NCBI GenBank assembly: GCA_028281325.1
Contig: JANQKC010000040.1
Span: 1-62,529 of the forward strand
DNA: 62,529 bases
Reading direction: 5' to 3'
Source of the DNA: Alphaproteobacteria bacterium
Lineage (GTDB): Bacteria > Pseudomonadota > Alphaproteobacteria > UBA8366
This document shows, piece after piece, positions 9,033-17,449 of the stretch. Under the pieces are notes generated by a model. That model was not told the origin of the DNA. It saw only the letters and a list, made by a program, of their open reading frames with translations, and searched no databases. Position numbers and translations under genes: made by a program. Positions within the stretch are counted from its first letter, which is position 1. Each line of letters begins with the position of its first letter.

Positions 9033-10274
9033 TCAGAATTTACGGACCGCCAGAAGCCCCGGCCCGTCGACGGACTCCAACTGGCGAAAACTGATCGACT
9101 GTTTTTCAAGGAAGGGGCTGTAATGCGTCACCGTTTTCGCGACCGCATAGCCGATGACGCCGCCCAGAAAGACGTCGGATGCCCAATGCTTGTTGCGATC
9201 GATGCGCGACAATGCCGTACCGATTGCCGTGGGATAGGCGATCCAAGGCACCCAACGATACTCGGGCCCATAGATTTCGGACACCGTGGTGGCCAACGCA
9301 AAGGCAACCGTCGCGTGGCCCGATGGGAAGGCCTTGTTGTCGCCATTGCCCGGCCCTCGGAAATCGAAACGGCTGTCCGACTCGTTCGGACGATCACGGC
9401 CGCCAAGCCACTTGATGCTGCCCGTGATACCTTGCGCGATCAGAACGCTTTGCGCCGTCAGCAGGCCGGTGGCCTTGGCGCGACGCGCATTCACGACACC
9501 GGTCTGGTCCAATGCTTCGGCGACCGCATAAAGCCCGATCGACCCGCCAACGACATATTTGGTATCGCCGAACACGTTGAACACATCGAACACGCTGTCG
9601 CTGGTCGAGCCTGTGATAGTATCCTGCCAGAAACTCTGGATTTCTTCGTCGAGGGTCAGAAAGAATCCCGTGACGCCGATGACCCCCGCCGCGACCAGCC
9701 AATCGGTGGTATCGAAACGGGTCGGCGCCGTGGCCATACGCCACACCGTCAGCGGATAGTTGAGCCAATAATCCGTGTTGATGGCGTACCAACCGTCTTT
9801 GTACGCATCCGGGCCCCGTCCCGTTGCCGGGGCCGGCGATTGTCGCCGCGGGCCTTGCACCGTATCGTAACTCCGACGCGGCGCGTCCCGTCCATATTGC
9901 CGCGCCGGCGGCGCCTGGACGGAGCGTGGCGGCGGCGCAGGCTGGATGGCCGGTGCGGGCACCGGCGTCGTCAGCGGCTGAGCGATAGGCGGTGCGGGAA
10001 TCGTTGGCGGCTCCGCCGGTAGGTAACGGGGATCGCTGGGCATCAACGCCGGGGTTGCCGGTGCTGCCGCCGGTGCCGGCGTTACCGGTGTCGTCGACTG
10101 CATCGAAGTCAAAGCCGATTGCATCGAGGCGAAAACCGCGTCCGTATGGTTCACGCTGGCCGCTTGCGCCATGGTCGCCGCCGCCGTGGATAGAAGCAGC
10201 AGAACGGCCCCGCCGGCGAGCCGAATTTTGGGCGCAGCGCCGGGGCCGCACACCCTTCCAAACTTGTTGAACAT
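9033..10274 (-). CDS. Exported PAP2-family phosphatase with Pro/Ala-rich linker
   Basis: A 413-residue protein: signal peptide (about residues 18-39), an HTDAVFASMQSAL segment (43-55), a long Pro/Ala-rich linker (60-155) and a PAP2 domain. The three phosphatase signatures are present: KWLGGRDRP (288-296), FPSGH (316-320) with H320, and SRIDRNKHWASD (356-367) with H363. Such enzymes dephosphorylate undecaprenyl pyrophosphate, phosphatidate or lipid A phosphates on the outer face of the inner membrane or in the periplasm. The next gene on the same strand encodes a PagL-like lipid A deacylase, which makes a lipid A role attractive. The linker and the HTDAV segment are not part of the PAP2 family. 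Confidence 0.87.
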   Translation of the reverse strand: MFNKFGRVCGPGAAPKIRLAGGAVLLLLSTAAATMAQAASVNHTDAVFASMQSALTSMQSTTPVTPAPAAAPATPALMPSDPRYLPAEPPTIPAPPIAQPLTTPVPAPAIQPAPPPRSVQAPPARQYGRDAPRRSYDTVQGPRRQSPAPATGRGPDAYKDGWYAINTDYWLNYPLTVWRMATAPTRFDTTDWLVAAGVIGVTGFFLTLDEEIQSFWQDTITGSTSDSVFDVFNVFGDTKYVVGGSIGLYAVAEALDQTGVVNARRAKATGLLTAQSVLIAQGITGSIKWLGGRDRPNESDSRFDFRGPGNGDNKAFPSGHATVAFALATTVSEIYGPEYRWVPWIAYPTAIGTALSRIDRNKHWASDVFLGGVIGYAVAKTVTHYSPFLEKQSISFRQLESVDGPGLLAVRKF

Positions 10275-10344
10275 TTCCCAGCGCCCCGTCTGTCTTTTTG
10301 GTTGATCGCAGCTTATTGGAATACGATGCCGATTCCCACCCCGG

Positions 10345-10896
10345 CTAAAAACTGAGCGGATGCGAATAGTAAATGGCGAGCGTCTCCGTTCCCGGGTTTA
10401 TGGGGTCCAGGCCGCCGTTGGAAATATGATGGAGCCCCACGCCGAGTTGGGCGTTGTTGTCGAACCGCCACGAAACCTTGCCGCCCGTCCGGAAATTGAC
10501 GGCATGCCCCAGAGGTTGGCCGTTGCCTTTGTCATAACCGCCAACGGCCGCATCCAATGTCCCGACGATACGCCCGAAAAAAGTTATGTCGGTGCTGAGG
10601 CCAACCCAGACATAGATCGATTCATCGGTCGTCGCCAGCAAGCCGAGTTCCGGACGAAGCCGCAGCAGCTCGAACGTCTTGCTCGTGCGGTACTGGATCG
10701 AGAACACACCCGCGGCGTCGCGCTCCGCGATAATGTTGCCGATACTCCCGGCCCCCACGGTGAAAAGCGCCGACGTTTCTTTCGGCCCGAACGAAACCAC
10801 GTCATCCGCGTGACTGTTCTTCGATGCAAGCACCCCAAGCGCCAAACATGTCATCAGACACAGCCTAGCGACAGACCTTGATAATCTCCTTGCCAT
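10345..10896 (-). CDS. pagL: PagL-like lipid A 3-O-deacylase
   Basis: A 183-residue outer-membrane protein with a signal peptide ending near SHA and alternating beta-barrel sequence finishing in a terminal F. Its last strands carry HHISNGG...NPGTE. The spacing of second His to Ser (+2) and Ser to Glu (+12) equals that of the PagL His-Ser-Glu triad, so this is a well-supported lipid A acyl hydrolase. The ATG at 10896 begins a proper signal peptide. A GTG at 10911 directly abuts GGGGAG and is less likely. Same strand as the PAP2 gene 70 bases downstream. Confidence 0.85.
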   Translation of the reverse strand: MARRLSRSVARLCLMTCLALGVLASKNSHADDVVSFGPKETSALFTVGAGSIGNIIAERDAAGVFSIQYRTSKTFELLRLRPELGLLATTDESIYVWVGLSTDITFFGRIVGTLDAAVGGYDKGNGQPLGHAVNFRTGGKVSWRFDNNAQLGVGLHHISNGGLDPINPGTETLAIYYSHPLSF

Positions 10897-10911
10897 GCGA
10901 TGCTCGCCCAC

Positions 10912-11229
10912 CTCCCCAGCGTAAGGAGCGATCTTCTGGAAATCCTATCGTCCCGTCAATTCGTTCTTGGAACGTCTACGGTCCGGGAAGACGGGTTGTT
11001 TCAAAATAGCGACAGAGCGACAGATGGCGGCGCGATTACCCGCATGGGCGCCGATGGAAAGCCGCAACACGGAAAGTTCCATTTTTGCAACGCCATCGCG
11101 ATATTCTGCCGCCCATCGACGATAGGCCGTTGATCGCGCGAATGATTGATCGATAATTTCTCCCCAGGGAACACTAGGGTACGTGCGGGAGGAAGAATTG
11201 CGACGGTATAGAACAAGAATCCGCCGGCG
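10912..11229. other. Divergent intergenic region between two outer-membrane protein genes
   Basis: About 318 bp separate the start of the pagL-like gene (minus) from the first possible start of the barrel gene (plus). It must hold promoters for both. A short, less GC-rich stretch around 11130-11165 (ATGATTGATCGATAATTTC) is the likeliest promoter zone, but no confident -35/-10 pair could be assigned. Confidence 0.4.
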
Positions 11230-12219
11230 TTGGAATCAAAAAAGCGGTTCGGGCGCAGGGTCGAGGCGGACGGCCTGGAGCCACGCTGCTCATCGAACCG
11301 GTCCGGTAGCGTCTTACCGCGCAAGATAATCAGAACAGTGCTTTCCTTCCCCTCCGTCATACGGTGGACCGCCGTTCCGCTGCTCTTGCTGACGATTTCC
11401 GGTCACGCAACCCATGCCACCGGCATCGACCATACCGATGCCGTCATGGAGTCCATGCAATCGGCCCTGTCGTCGATGAACCGGCCGACGGGTGCCGTGC
11501 CCCCTGCCTACACGCCGGCCAGAACCCCGGCCTACCGGGACACGCCGGCAAGCCCGCCGGCGTATGGAACCGCACCGCTTCCCGCGCAGGACATTCGCAC
11601 GCGCGCACCGGACGCCGTTCCGACCTCGCAACAGGGTGTCCCGCCGGTCGGCGGCGGCGTCCAGCCGGAGCCGAACTGGCGAAACCTCTACGGATTGGCC
11701 GGCGGTCCGGGTCCCCGGCCATGGTCCGTCATGGTCTTTGGAGCGGCCGGCACCTCATCGGATATCGCCAGTATCTTTACCTTCGATGCGGATTTCGTCG
11801 ATTCCGCCTTGGCCGGCGCGGCGTTGAACCGGCGTCTGTTCAAGGTGACTCGGCATTTTGCCTTCGAAGTCGAAGGCCAAATCGTCCGCCATTTCCGCAA
11901 ACAGGACCATTGGGAGTTCAATGGTCTGGTGCTCGCGCGATACTTTACGTTCCCGTGGGACAATTACATCGACACAAGTTTCGCCGTCGGCAACGGCATC
12001 TCCTTCGCCACCAGTACGCCGGAAATCGAGCGGGACGACGACAAACGAACGTCGCAATTGCTGAACTTCCTGACATTCGAGCTGGACTTCACCCTGCCGC
12101 AATATCCGGCATGGACCCTGTCAACGCGACTACATCACCGGTCCAGTATTTTCGGCACTTTCTTTGGCGCACGGGCGGGATCGAATTTCCTTGCCACCGG
12201 GTTGAAGTATAACTTCTAA
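11230..12219 (+). CDS. Outer-membrane beta-barrel protein, PagL-like without the catalytic Glu
   Basis: Up to 329 residues. A signal peptide (about residues 37-63) is followed by HTDAVMESMQSALSSM (68-83), a Pro-rich linker, then a barrel-like domain ending in LKYNF. The penultimate strand has RLHHRSSIFG, reproducing the His-x-Ser of PagL-type deacylases, but the residue 12 after Ser is Gly rather than Glu. The HTDAV segment and Pro-rich linker are shared with the neighbouring PAP2 protein. The start is uncertain: TTG 11230 gives the longest form, while GTG 11338 gives a clean signal peptide; neither has a good ribosome site. Probably a lipid A-related barrel or a structural homolog that has lost activity. 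Confidence 0.6.
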   Translation: MESKKRFGRRVEADGLEPRCSSNRSGSVLPRKIIRTVLSFPSVIRWTAVPLLLLTISGHATHATGIDHTDAVMESMQSALSSMNRPTGAVPPAYTPARTPAYRDTPASPPAYGTAPLPAQDIRTRAPDAVPTSQQGVPPVGGGVQPEPNWRNLYGLAGGPGPRPWSVMVFGAAGTSSDIASIFTFDADFVDSALAGAALNRRLFKVTRHFAFEVEGQIVRHFRKQDHWEFNGLVLARYFTFPWDNYIDTSFAVGNGISFATSTPEIERDDDKRTSQLLNFLTFELDFTLPQYPAWTLSTRLHHRSSIFGTFFGARAGSNFLATGLKYNF

Positions 12220-12605
12220 ACCCGATCCATACGGGTGATTGCCGCAAGCTTTACACGTCCGCCATGGGCTCCTCAACCGTCCGCGGCGGGAGGCATGCGT
12301 TTCGCGCCGATCGGCCGCGCCGAGATTACCTCTATTTGATAGTACCCTTATCCAAAAGTTAGCACTAGGATACCGCCCTTACGTTGCTTTCATGCATGAT
12401 TGATCGCCCTATAAGGCAATTTTTTTATTAATTGGATGATAGCGTCATAACGCGGTGCGGAACCGCCACAAAAATAACACGTTGGGAACGTATGCTATTC
12501 CATCCGAAAAAGCATAAGCCGATATTGCGCCATGACGGTCGTATCCGTTCGGTTCTTGAAAAGCGGAACGCCATACGCGTTTCAGTCGAGCCCGGTCTGT
12601 AGACC
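12220..12605. other. Intergenic region, 386 bp, AT-richer centre
   Basis: No gene recognised. A weak hairpin (ACCCG/CGGGT, 12220-12236) follows the barrel gene without a T run. Around 12400-12440 the sequence becomes AT-rich (CCTATAAGGCAATTTTTTTA), combining a short stem with seven T residues. This could be a weak terminator or part of the promoter of the PhyH gene at 12606. Confidence 0.35.
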
Positions 12606-13598
12606 ATGAATACGGCATCCTGGATTTACAAAACCCTGCGCCGCGTACAGGCGCGCACCGCCGGCCAGTTGTTGCGCGGCGCCCTTGTCCGGACCTGGCC
12701 CATCTCGCTCGCCATCCACCGCCATTATCGCGCACGGTACCGCCCCGACCGATGGAGCCAGTTGAACAAGCGCAACATCGAGATTCTGGGAAAACACGCG
12801 CCGGTCTTGAATCCGGCGCAGAAGACGGCGGTGAACGATCTGGAGTCCGACGGTATCCACGTAACGACGCTGAATCGCCTCTTGAACGCCAACGGCTTGT
12901 TGAAGGCGTTGCAAGACGAGGCCGAAGCGTTGTTCCGGAAGCCGGACGTGCGCGATCAGATCGAACAACGCATCAGCAAGGAAGGGACGAAATGGTACGT
13001 GGTTCGCGTCTTCGGTTTTCAGCCGACGCTGGCGGTCCCTTCCTCCCTCGCCACGCTTCTTCTCGACGACCGTATCCTTGGTATCGTCAACGCCTATCTG
13101 GGCGTTTGCAGCCGCATCAAATACCTCGACATCTGGTACAATCTGCCGTGCGATCCCAGCGATCCACCGATCGATTCCGAACGGTGGCATCGCGACAATG
13201 AAGACAACCAGCTCATAAAACTGTTCTTGTATTTGTCGGACGTCGACGAGAAATCAGGGCCGCTCTCGTACATCCGGGGCACGCAGCCCGGTGGGCGGCA
13301 CGGATCGGTCTATCCTAACAATCCGCCGACCGGTTCCTTCCCGCCCGACGGCGCGCTTGAGCGCGAACTGCCGGAGGAGGAAGTCTGCAGCTGCCCAGGG
13401 GATGCGGGTACCCTGCTATTGTACGACGCCTGCGGTTTCCATCGGGGCGGCCGTACGACCAACAAGCCCCGAATACTGCTGGTCGCCACCTACGCGTCGG
13501 AAGCCGCGCTCGACCCGTTGTTCTACACGCTCGAAAACCGCGATCAATACAACCATCTCAGCGTGCCGGGTAAATTCGCTATCCGTGCGATGAACTGA
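12606..13598 (+). CDS. Phytanoyl-CoA dioxygenase (PhyH) family protein
   Basis: A 330-residue Fe(II)/2-oxoglutarate dioxygenase. WHRDNED supplies H195 and D197, and the distal H279 with R289 (FHRGGRTTNKPR) completes the 2-His-1-carboxylate site and the 2OG-binding Arg. The ~60-residue basic N-terminal extension is not part of the core. Bacterial PhyH proteins hydroxylate diverse small molecules, so the substrate is unknown. The gene stands alone, convergent with the DyP peroxidase gene 42 bases away. Confidence 0.85.
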   Translation: MNTASWIYKTLRRVQARTAGQLLRGALVRTWPISLAIHRHYRARYRPDRWSQLNKRNIEILGKHAPVLNPAQKTAVNDLESDGIHVTTLNRLLNANGLLKALQDEAEALFRKPDVRDQIEQRISKEGTKWYVVRVFGFQPTLAVPSSLATLLLDDRILGIVNAYLGVCSRIKYLDIWYNLPCDPSDPPIDSERWHRDNEDNQLIKLFLYLSDVDEKSGPLSYIRGTQPGGRHGSVYPNNPPTGSFPPDGALERELPEEEVCSCPGDAGTLLLYDACGFHRGGRTTNKPRILLVATYASEAALDPLFYTLENRDQYNHLSVPGKFAIRAMN

Positions 13599-13640
13599 CC
13601 CTCGTTTCCGGGCTCTTCCGGCGCTTCGCCACGGACCGTC

Positions 13641-14564
13641 TTAGGTTGCCTGAGATTTGAGGAAATCGAGTGACGGTGCGAAGAAGGACGCGCCGGTCAC
13701 GGCGGTCGTGTAATCCATCAAATGGTCGTACTGCCCGTCGGAATCCGGGACAATCATCCGTTCCAGCATCTTGTCGAACGTGTCCGGCGTTTCGCAATAC
13801 GCGATGAAATAGAGACCGTGCTCCTCGGCGGTCCCGTACGGCATGCTGTGACGCAACAACTCCAGCGATTTGCCGCCTTCCTTGATCGATGCCCGTTTGA
13901 TATGCGCGTAGGGCGCTTTCTCGTCGCTTTTGAACTCGATATTGTCGGCTTTGGTGCGGCCGATGATTTGTTCCTGCTCCGAAACGGCGACCTCGTTCCA
14001 CTTCGGCAGGTCGTGAACGTAGCGCTGCAGCGCGATATAGCTCCCGTCGGAAAAGTCCGGTTCCTCTTCTTTCGCCAAGGCCACCTCGGCCCGACGGTCG
14101 CCGGTTGGGTTTTCGGTTCCGTCGACAAATCCGGTCAGGTCCCGGGTGTCCAAGTACCGAAACCCATGAATTTCCTCCACCATCGACACCGCATCGCCGA
14201 ATGCGTCATAGACGCGCCGCGCCAACTCGAAGTTCAGGTCCGCGCGATCGCTCCTGATATGGACCAGGATATCCCCCGGCGTGGAGGGTGCCTTGTGCGG
14301 CCCGCTCGCAAGCGCGGCAAAGGGCCGAAGCCGTTTCGGTTTCCTTCCGCCGAACACGCCATCCCATGCGTTGGCGCCCACCGCGACGACACTGAACACA
14401 TCCGCGCCGTCCGCCTCGCGGCGCACCTCTTCCGTCAAGACCGGCACACGCGAACAAGCTTTCCGGACAACCGACGCAGTCTCCGCGCCGGACTTGATTT
14501 CGAAGGTCATGAAAGTCGCGTGGGCATTTCCGTCGGGCAGCACGCCGGATTGCGGTTCGGGCAT
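13641..14564 (-). CDS. DyP-type haem peroxidase (YfeX-like)
   Basis: A 307-residue dye-decolourising peroxidase. The family signature GFVDGTENP is at residues 145-153 with the distal D148, the proximal haem ligand is most likely H221 (YAHIKR), and the distal Arg lies in LLRHSMPYG. No Tat or Sec signal is present, so it is probably cytoplasmic, as for YfeX-like class members. No encapsulin gene is adjacent and no C-terminal encapsulin-targeting extension is evident. Single-gene unit; function is haem-dependent peroxidation of unknown substrate. Confidence 0.9.
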   Translation of the reverse strand: MPEPQSGVLPDGNAHATFMTFEIKSGAETASVVRKACSRVPVLTEEVRREADGADVFSVVAVGANAWDGVFGGRKPKRLRPFAALASGPHKAPSTPGDILVHIRSDRADLNFELARRVYDAFGDAVSMVEEIHGFRYLDTRDLTGFVDGTENPTGDRRAEVALAKEEEPDFSDGSYIALQRYVHDLPKWNEVAVSEQEQIIGRTKADNIEFKSDEKAPYAHIKRASIKEGGKSLELLRHSMPYGTAEEHGLYFIAYCETPDTFDKMLERMIVPDSDGQYDHLMDYTTAVTGASFFAPSLDFLKSQAT

Positions 14565-14674
14565 CGATCCCTCGTTCTTATGGTATGTGTTGCCCTAACC
14601 CATAGCCATCTTGGCGAAACCACGCAATCCCCGGTCGGCGAAACCGACGGCCGCTACGCCAATCGGAAGAAGGG

Positions 14675-15097
14675 CTATCTGGCGCCGCTGCGGTGCCGCC
14701 GGTTGCGATGCTCCAAGCGGCGGATCTCGCCTTTGTTCCAATTCTGTCGTTGTTCGTTGCGGCGGATATCGCGGCGCTGCAGCCGCTCGACCCGGAACGG
14801 ATGTTTCGTGCGCTTTTCAAACTGCAATGTCCGACGCTCGTCTTTCAAGCGGCGCTGCCGATCCTGGATCGCGCCCTTGCGCCGCTGATCGCGCTCGTCG
14901 GTCTTTTCGTTGAGTTCGGTCGTCGCCGGCACGTCGTTCTCGTCATCAACGTCTGCTTGGGCGGGAACGGCGACCACCAGTCCGATCGCCAATGCGCCCA
15001 GGAACGCCATGAGCGCGAACGCGCGATTCGCCGGTGCCTGAGGCGCCTGAACGGTTTGCATCGAAGGCTGTGCAGTCAATCGGTTCGCCTCGGTCAT
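14675..15097 (-). CDS. Small exported highly charged protein
   Basis: A 140-residue hypothetical protein. A hydrophobic segment (about residues 26-47) ends in PAQADVDD, which resembles a signal-peptide cleavage site. The remaining ~90 residues are dominated by Arg, Lys, Glu, Asp and Gln, with predicted long helix or coiled-coil character, similar to small periplasmic charged proteins. No family recognised. The antisense strand also has a long open frame, but its product lacks a plausible start context. Start within the first 30 residues is uncertain. Confidence 0.5.
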   Translation of the reverse strand: MTEANRLTAQPSMQTVQAPQAPANRAFALMAFLGALAIGLVVAVPAQADVDDENDVPATTELNEKTDERDQRRKGAIQDRQRRLKDERRTLQFEKRTKHPFRVERLQRRDIRRNEQRQNWNKGEIRRLEHRNRRHRSGAR

Positions 15098-15243
15098 GCC
15101 TCGCTAGCCTGCGAACCTAATCTATCGCGGGATTTCGCGACGGCAACGGGTTTCCCGACGACATCCCGGTTTTGCCGGTTTATCCCACCGCGCGATCACG
15201 GTATTCAAGAAACTGGGCCAACAGACGGCGCGGCAATCCGCAG

Positions 15244-16113
15244 ATGACCAAGACGCTTTTCCCTCCAATGCCATCTTTTGCGGTGCTGATCCTGGCGGCG
15301 GCGATATGCCTGGCGGCGATACCAGCCGGCGCCTTCGTGATGGGAACGGACGACCGACGCCCCTTGACCGAAGACGAAGCCTGGCGCTTCCAGAGTGTCG
15401 GCGTCATCGCCGCCAAATGGTCGCTTGACGACACGCTGCGCCGGATCGGCACCGGGATCCTCGTGGCACCGCCGGGATCGACCCACGACCTGGTGCTGAC
15501 CACGGCCCATAACTTCATGAATCATCTGAGCGGACGGCCTCGGGCCAACGAGTTCTTCTTTCTCACCAGCCGCGGCGAAAAAATCCGGATACTCGGCGCA
15601 AAGCTCGGGCAATCCTTCACATCCCGCGGCAAGATCAACACGGCCATCGCGCCGCGCGACTGGGCGGTCGGCCTGCTCGAACGCCGTATCAGCCGAAGCA
15701 GCGGCTCGCTCGGCCTCGGCATCGTGGACGCCGACGGCATTGCCGCCGCGCGACAATCCGACATCCCCATGTTTGCGGTCGGGTACGATCCCGAAAGCCG
15801 CGACTTCCGCATCAGCGACGGATGCGTCGCGCATCTCCTCCGGCCGGGCACCGGGCTGATCCATGATTGCGACACCAAACGCGGATGGTCCGGCGGCCCC
15901 TTGGTCCTGATGCTGGACGGCGAACCGTGGGTCATAGGGATCCTGACCCTGCAAGTCACGGAGAAGCGGAACCGCCGCCGGGACTTCGATCCCCGACGCC
16001 ATTTCAACGTGGCGACACCGACGAATACCGAGTTGCAGCAGTTGATCCGCCGCATCGGACAAACCGGCCGATTGAGCGGCGACAACGTGATGCGCTTCTT
16101 CGATACCCGGTAA
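15244..16113 (+). CDS. Exported trypsin-like serine protease
   Basis: A 289-residue protein with a signal peptide (residues 1-30, ending AGA) and a chymotrypsin-fold domain. The catalytic triad can be read as H89 in LTTAHNF, D139 in PRDWAVG and S216 in GWSGGPL. The Cys pair C194/C209 may form a disulfide near the active site. The Trp before the active Ser replaces the usual Asp, as in several bacterial members of this class. Start ATG 15244 is chosen over an upstream in-frame codon because it begins the signal peptide. Acts in the periplasm or outside the cell; substrate unknown. Confidence 0.8.
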   Translation: MTKTLFPPMPSFAVLILAAAICLAAIPAGAFVMGTDDRRPLTEDEAWRFQSVGVIAAKWSLDDTLRRIGTGILVAPPGSTHDLVLTTAHNFMNHLSGRPRANEFFFLTSRGEKIRILGAKLGQSFTSRGKINTAIAPRDWAVGLLERRISRSSGSLGLGIVDADGIAAARQSDIPMFAVGYDPESRDFRISDGCVAHLLRPGTGLIHDCDTKRGWSGGPLVLMLDGEPWVIGILTLQVTEKRNRRRDFDPRRHFNVATPTNTELQQLIRRIGQTGRLSGDNVMRFFDTR

Positions 16114-16134
16114 AACCCGGCAGGCTCTTCCGCG

Positions 16135-17442
16135 TTACAGAAGAACCGCGGCCTGAACGGCTTTGGCCGCGGACAGCATCCGGTGGTCCCGATGCAATTG
16201 ACCGATAAGCTGCACGCCGAGCGGCAATCCGGTCGGTCCCGCCCCGGCCGGTAACGTGAGCGCGGGCAGATGGATGGTCGTCCACACATTGTTGAAGCTC
16301 GCATCGCCCGTCCAGGCAATGCCTTCGGGCGCCTCGCCCGCCGCGCTCGGCGTCAACAGCAGATCGACACCGTCCATGGCGGCATAGGCCCGCTGGCGGT
16401 AGTCGCGGATTACGGCTTCCGAGGCCCGATATTGGTCATAGCTGCAGCGCAAGCCATCGGCCACGCGCCCGTCCAACAAGTCCGCGCTGAGTTGATCCTT
16501 GTGCGCCATCCGCTCATGCGTCATCACGCGGGAGAATTCGAAACCGGAGACGTTCACGACCTCGTCCGGCAACGTCGCCTCGCCGTCCGGTAAATCGAAG
16601 TCGGTAACCGCCGCGCCGGCAGCGCTCACGGCGTCGGCAGTCCGTTCCAGCAAGGCCTGCGTCGCGGCGTCCGCCTTGTCCCAGAACGCGGTCCGGCAGA
16701 AACCGATCCGTAACGCCGACACGTCGACCGCATCCAGCGGCTCATGCGGCAACGCCATGACCGCCGCCCGAAACAGCGCCAGATCGTCGACCGACCGGGC
16801 AATCAGGCCCAACGTGTCGAAGGACGGCACGTTATCGCGCACCCCGGTGGTGCAAAAGTCACCGTAGCTGGGCTTGTACCCGACCGTGCCGCAGAAGGCG
16901 GCCGGCCGGATGATCGATCCGGTCGTCTGCGTCCCGAACGCGACCGGCACCATATGCGCGCCGACGGCGGCGGCGGACCCGCTCGACGATCCGCCCGGCG
17001 TATGGTCGGTGTTGTGCGGATTACGCGTCTCGTTCGGGTGGCGATGCGCGAATTCCGTCGTCACGGTCTTGCCGAAGGAAACGCCGCCGGCCGCGCGGCA
17101 GGCGGCGACGCAAGGGGCATCCCAGGCAACGCGATGACCGGTGTATATCGACGACCCATGCCCGGTCGGCATGTCCGCGGTGTCGATGATGTCCTTCATG
17201 GCGAAGGGCACCCCGCGGATGACGCCGCGGTCGCCTGCCTTGTCGACGGCCTGCGCGTTGCTGATCGCAAGATCGGGATCGACAAAGGCGAAGGCGTGCA
17301 CCTGATCCTCGATCTCGGCGATACGGTCCAGGCACGCCCGCGTCAGCGCCTCGGCCGTCAAATCGCCGCGGGCGATCTTCGCCACCGCTTCGCTCGCCGT
17401 CAGATCCGCGTCCGTCCCCACCGTCCGGCACACATTCGCCAT
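16135..17442 (-). CDS. Amidase signature family hydrolase
   Basis: A 435-residue amidase. The Ser-cisSer-Lys triad is visible: K83 in AMKDIID, S152 in PGGSSSGS, and nucleophile S176 in GTQTTGSIIRPA, with the canonical 24-residue spacing between the two serines. It cleaves an amide to acid plus ammonia; the substrate is not predictable. The ATG at 17442 is preceded by GAGGGA at suitable distance and starts seven bases after the stop of the OYE gene, so the two are probably co-transcribed. It is the last gene of a minus-strand block with OYE reductase, CoA-transferase and class III aminotransferase. Confidence 0.88.
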   Translation of the reverse strand: MANVCRTVGTDADLTASEAVAKIARGDLTAEALTRACLDRIAEIEDQVHAFAFVDPDLAISNAQAVDKAGDRGVIRGVPFAMKDIIDTADMPTGHGSSIYTGHRVAWDAPCVAACRAAGGVSFGKTVTTEFAHRHPNETRNPHNTDHTPGGSSSGSAAAVGAHMVPVAFGTQTTGSIIRPAAFCGTVGYKPSYGDFCTTGVRDNVPSFDTLGLIARSVDDLALFRAAVMALPHEPLDAVDVSALRIGFCRTAFWDKADAATQALLERTADAVSAAGAAVTDFDLPDGEATLPDEVVNVSGFEFSRVMTHERMAHKDQLSADLLDGRVADGLRCSYDQYRASEAVIRDYRQRAYAAMDGVDLLLTPSAAGEAPEGIAWTGDASFNNVWTTIHLPALTLPAGAGPTGLPLGVQLIGQLHRDHRMLSAAKAVQAAVLL

Positions 17443-17449
17443 CGTTCCC

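Noticed and set aside
14693..15247. Plus-strand open frame of 184 codons opposite the small charged exported protein
   Set aside because: No ribosome site, signal or known domain; it also runs into the start of the protease gene. The minus-strand frame has a signal-like sequence and was preferred.
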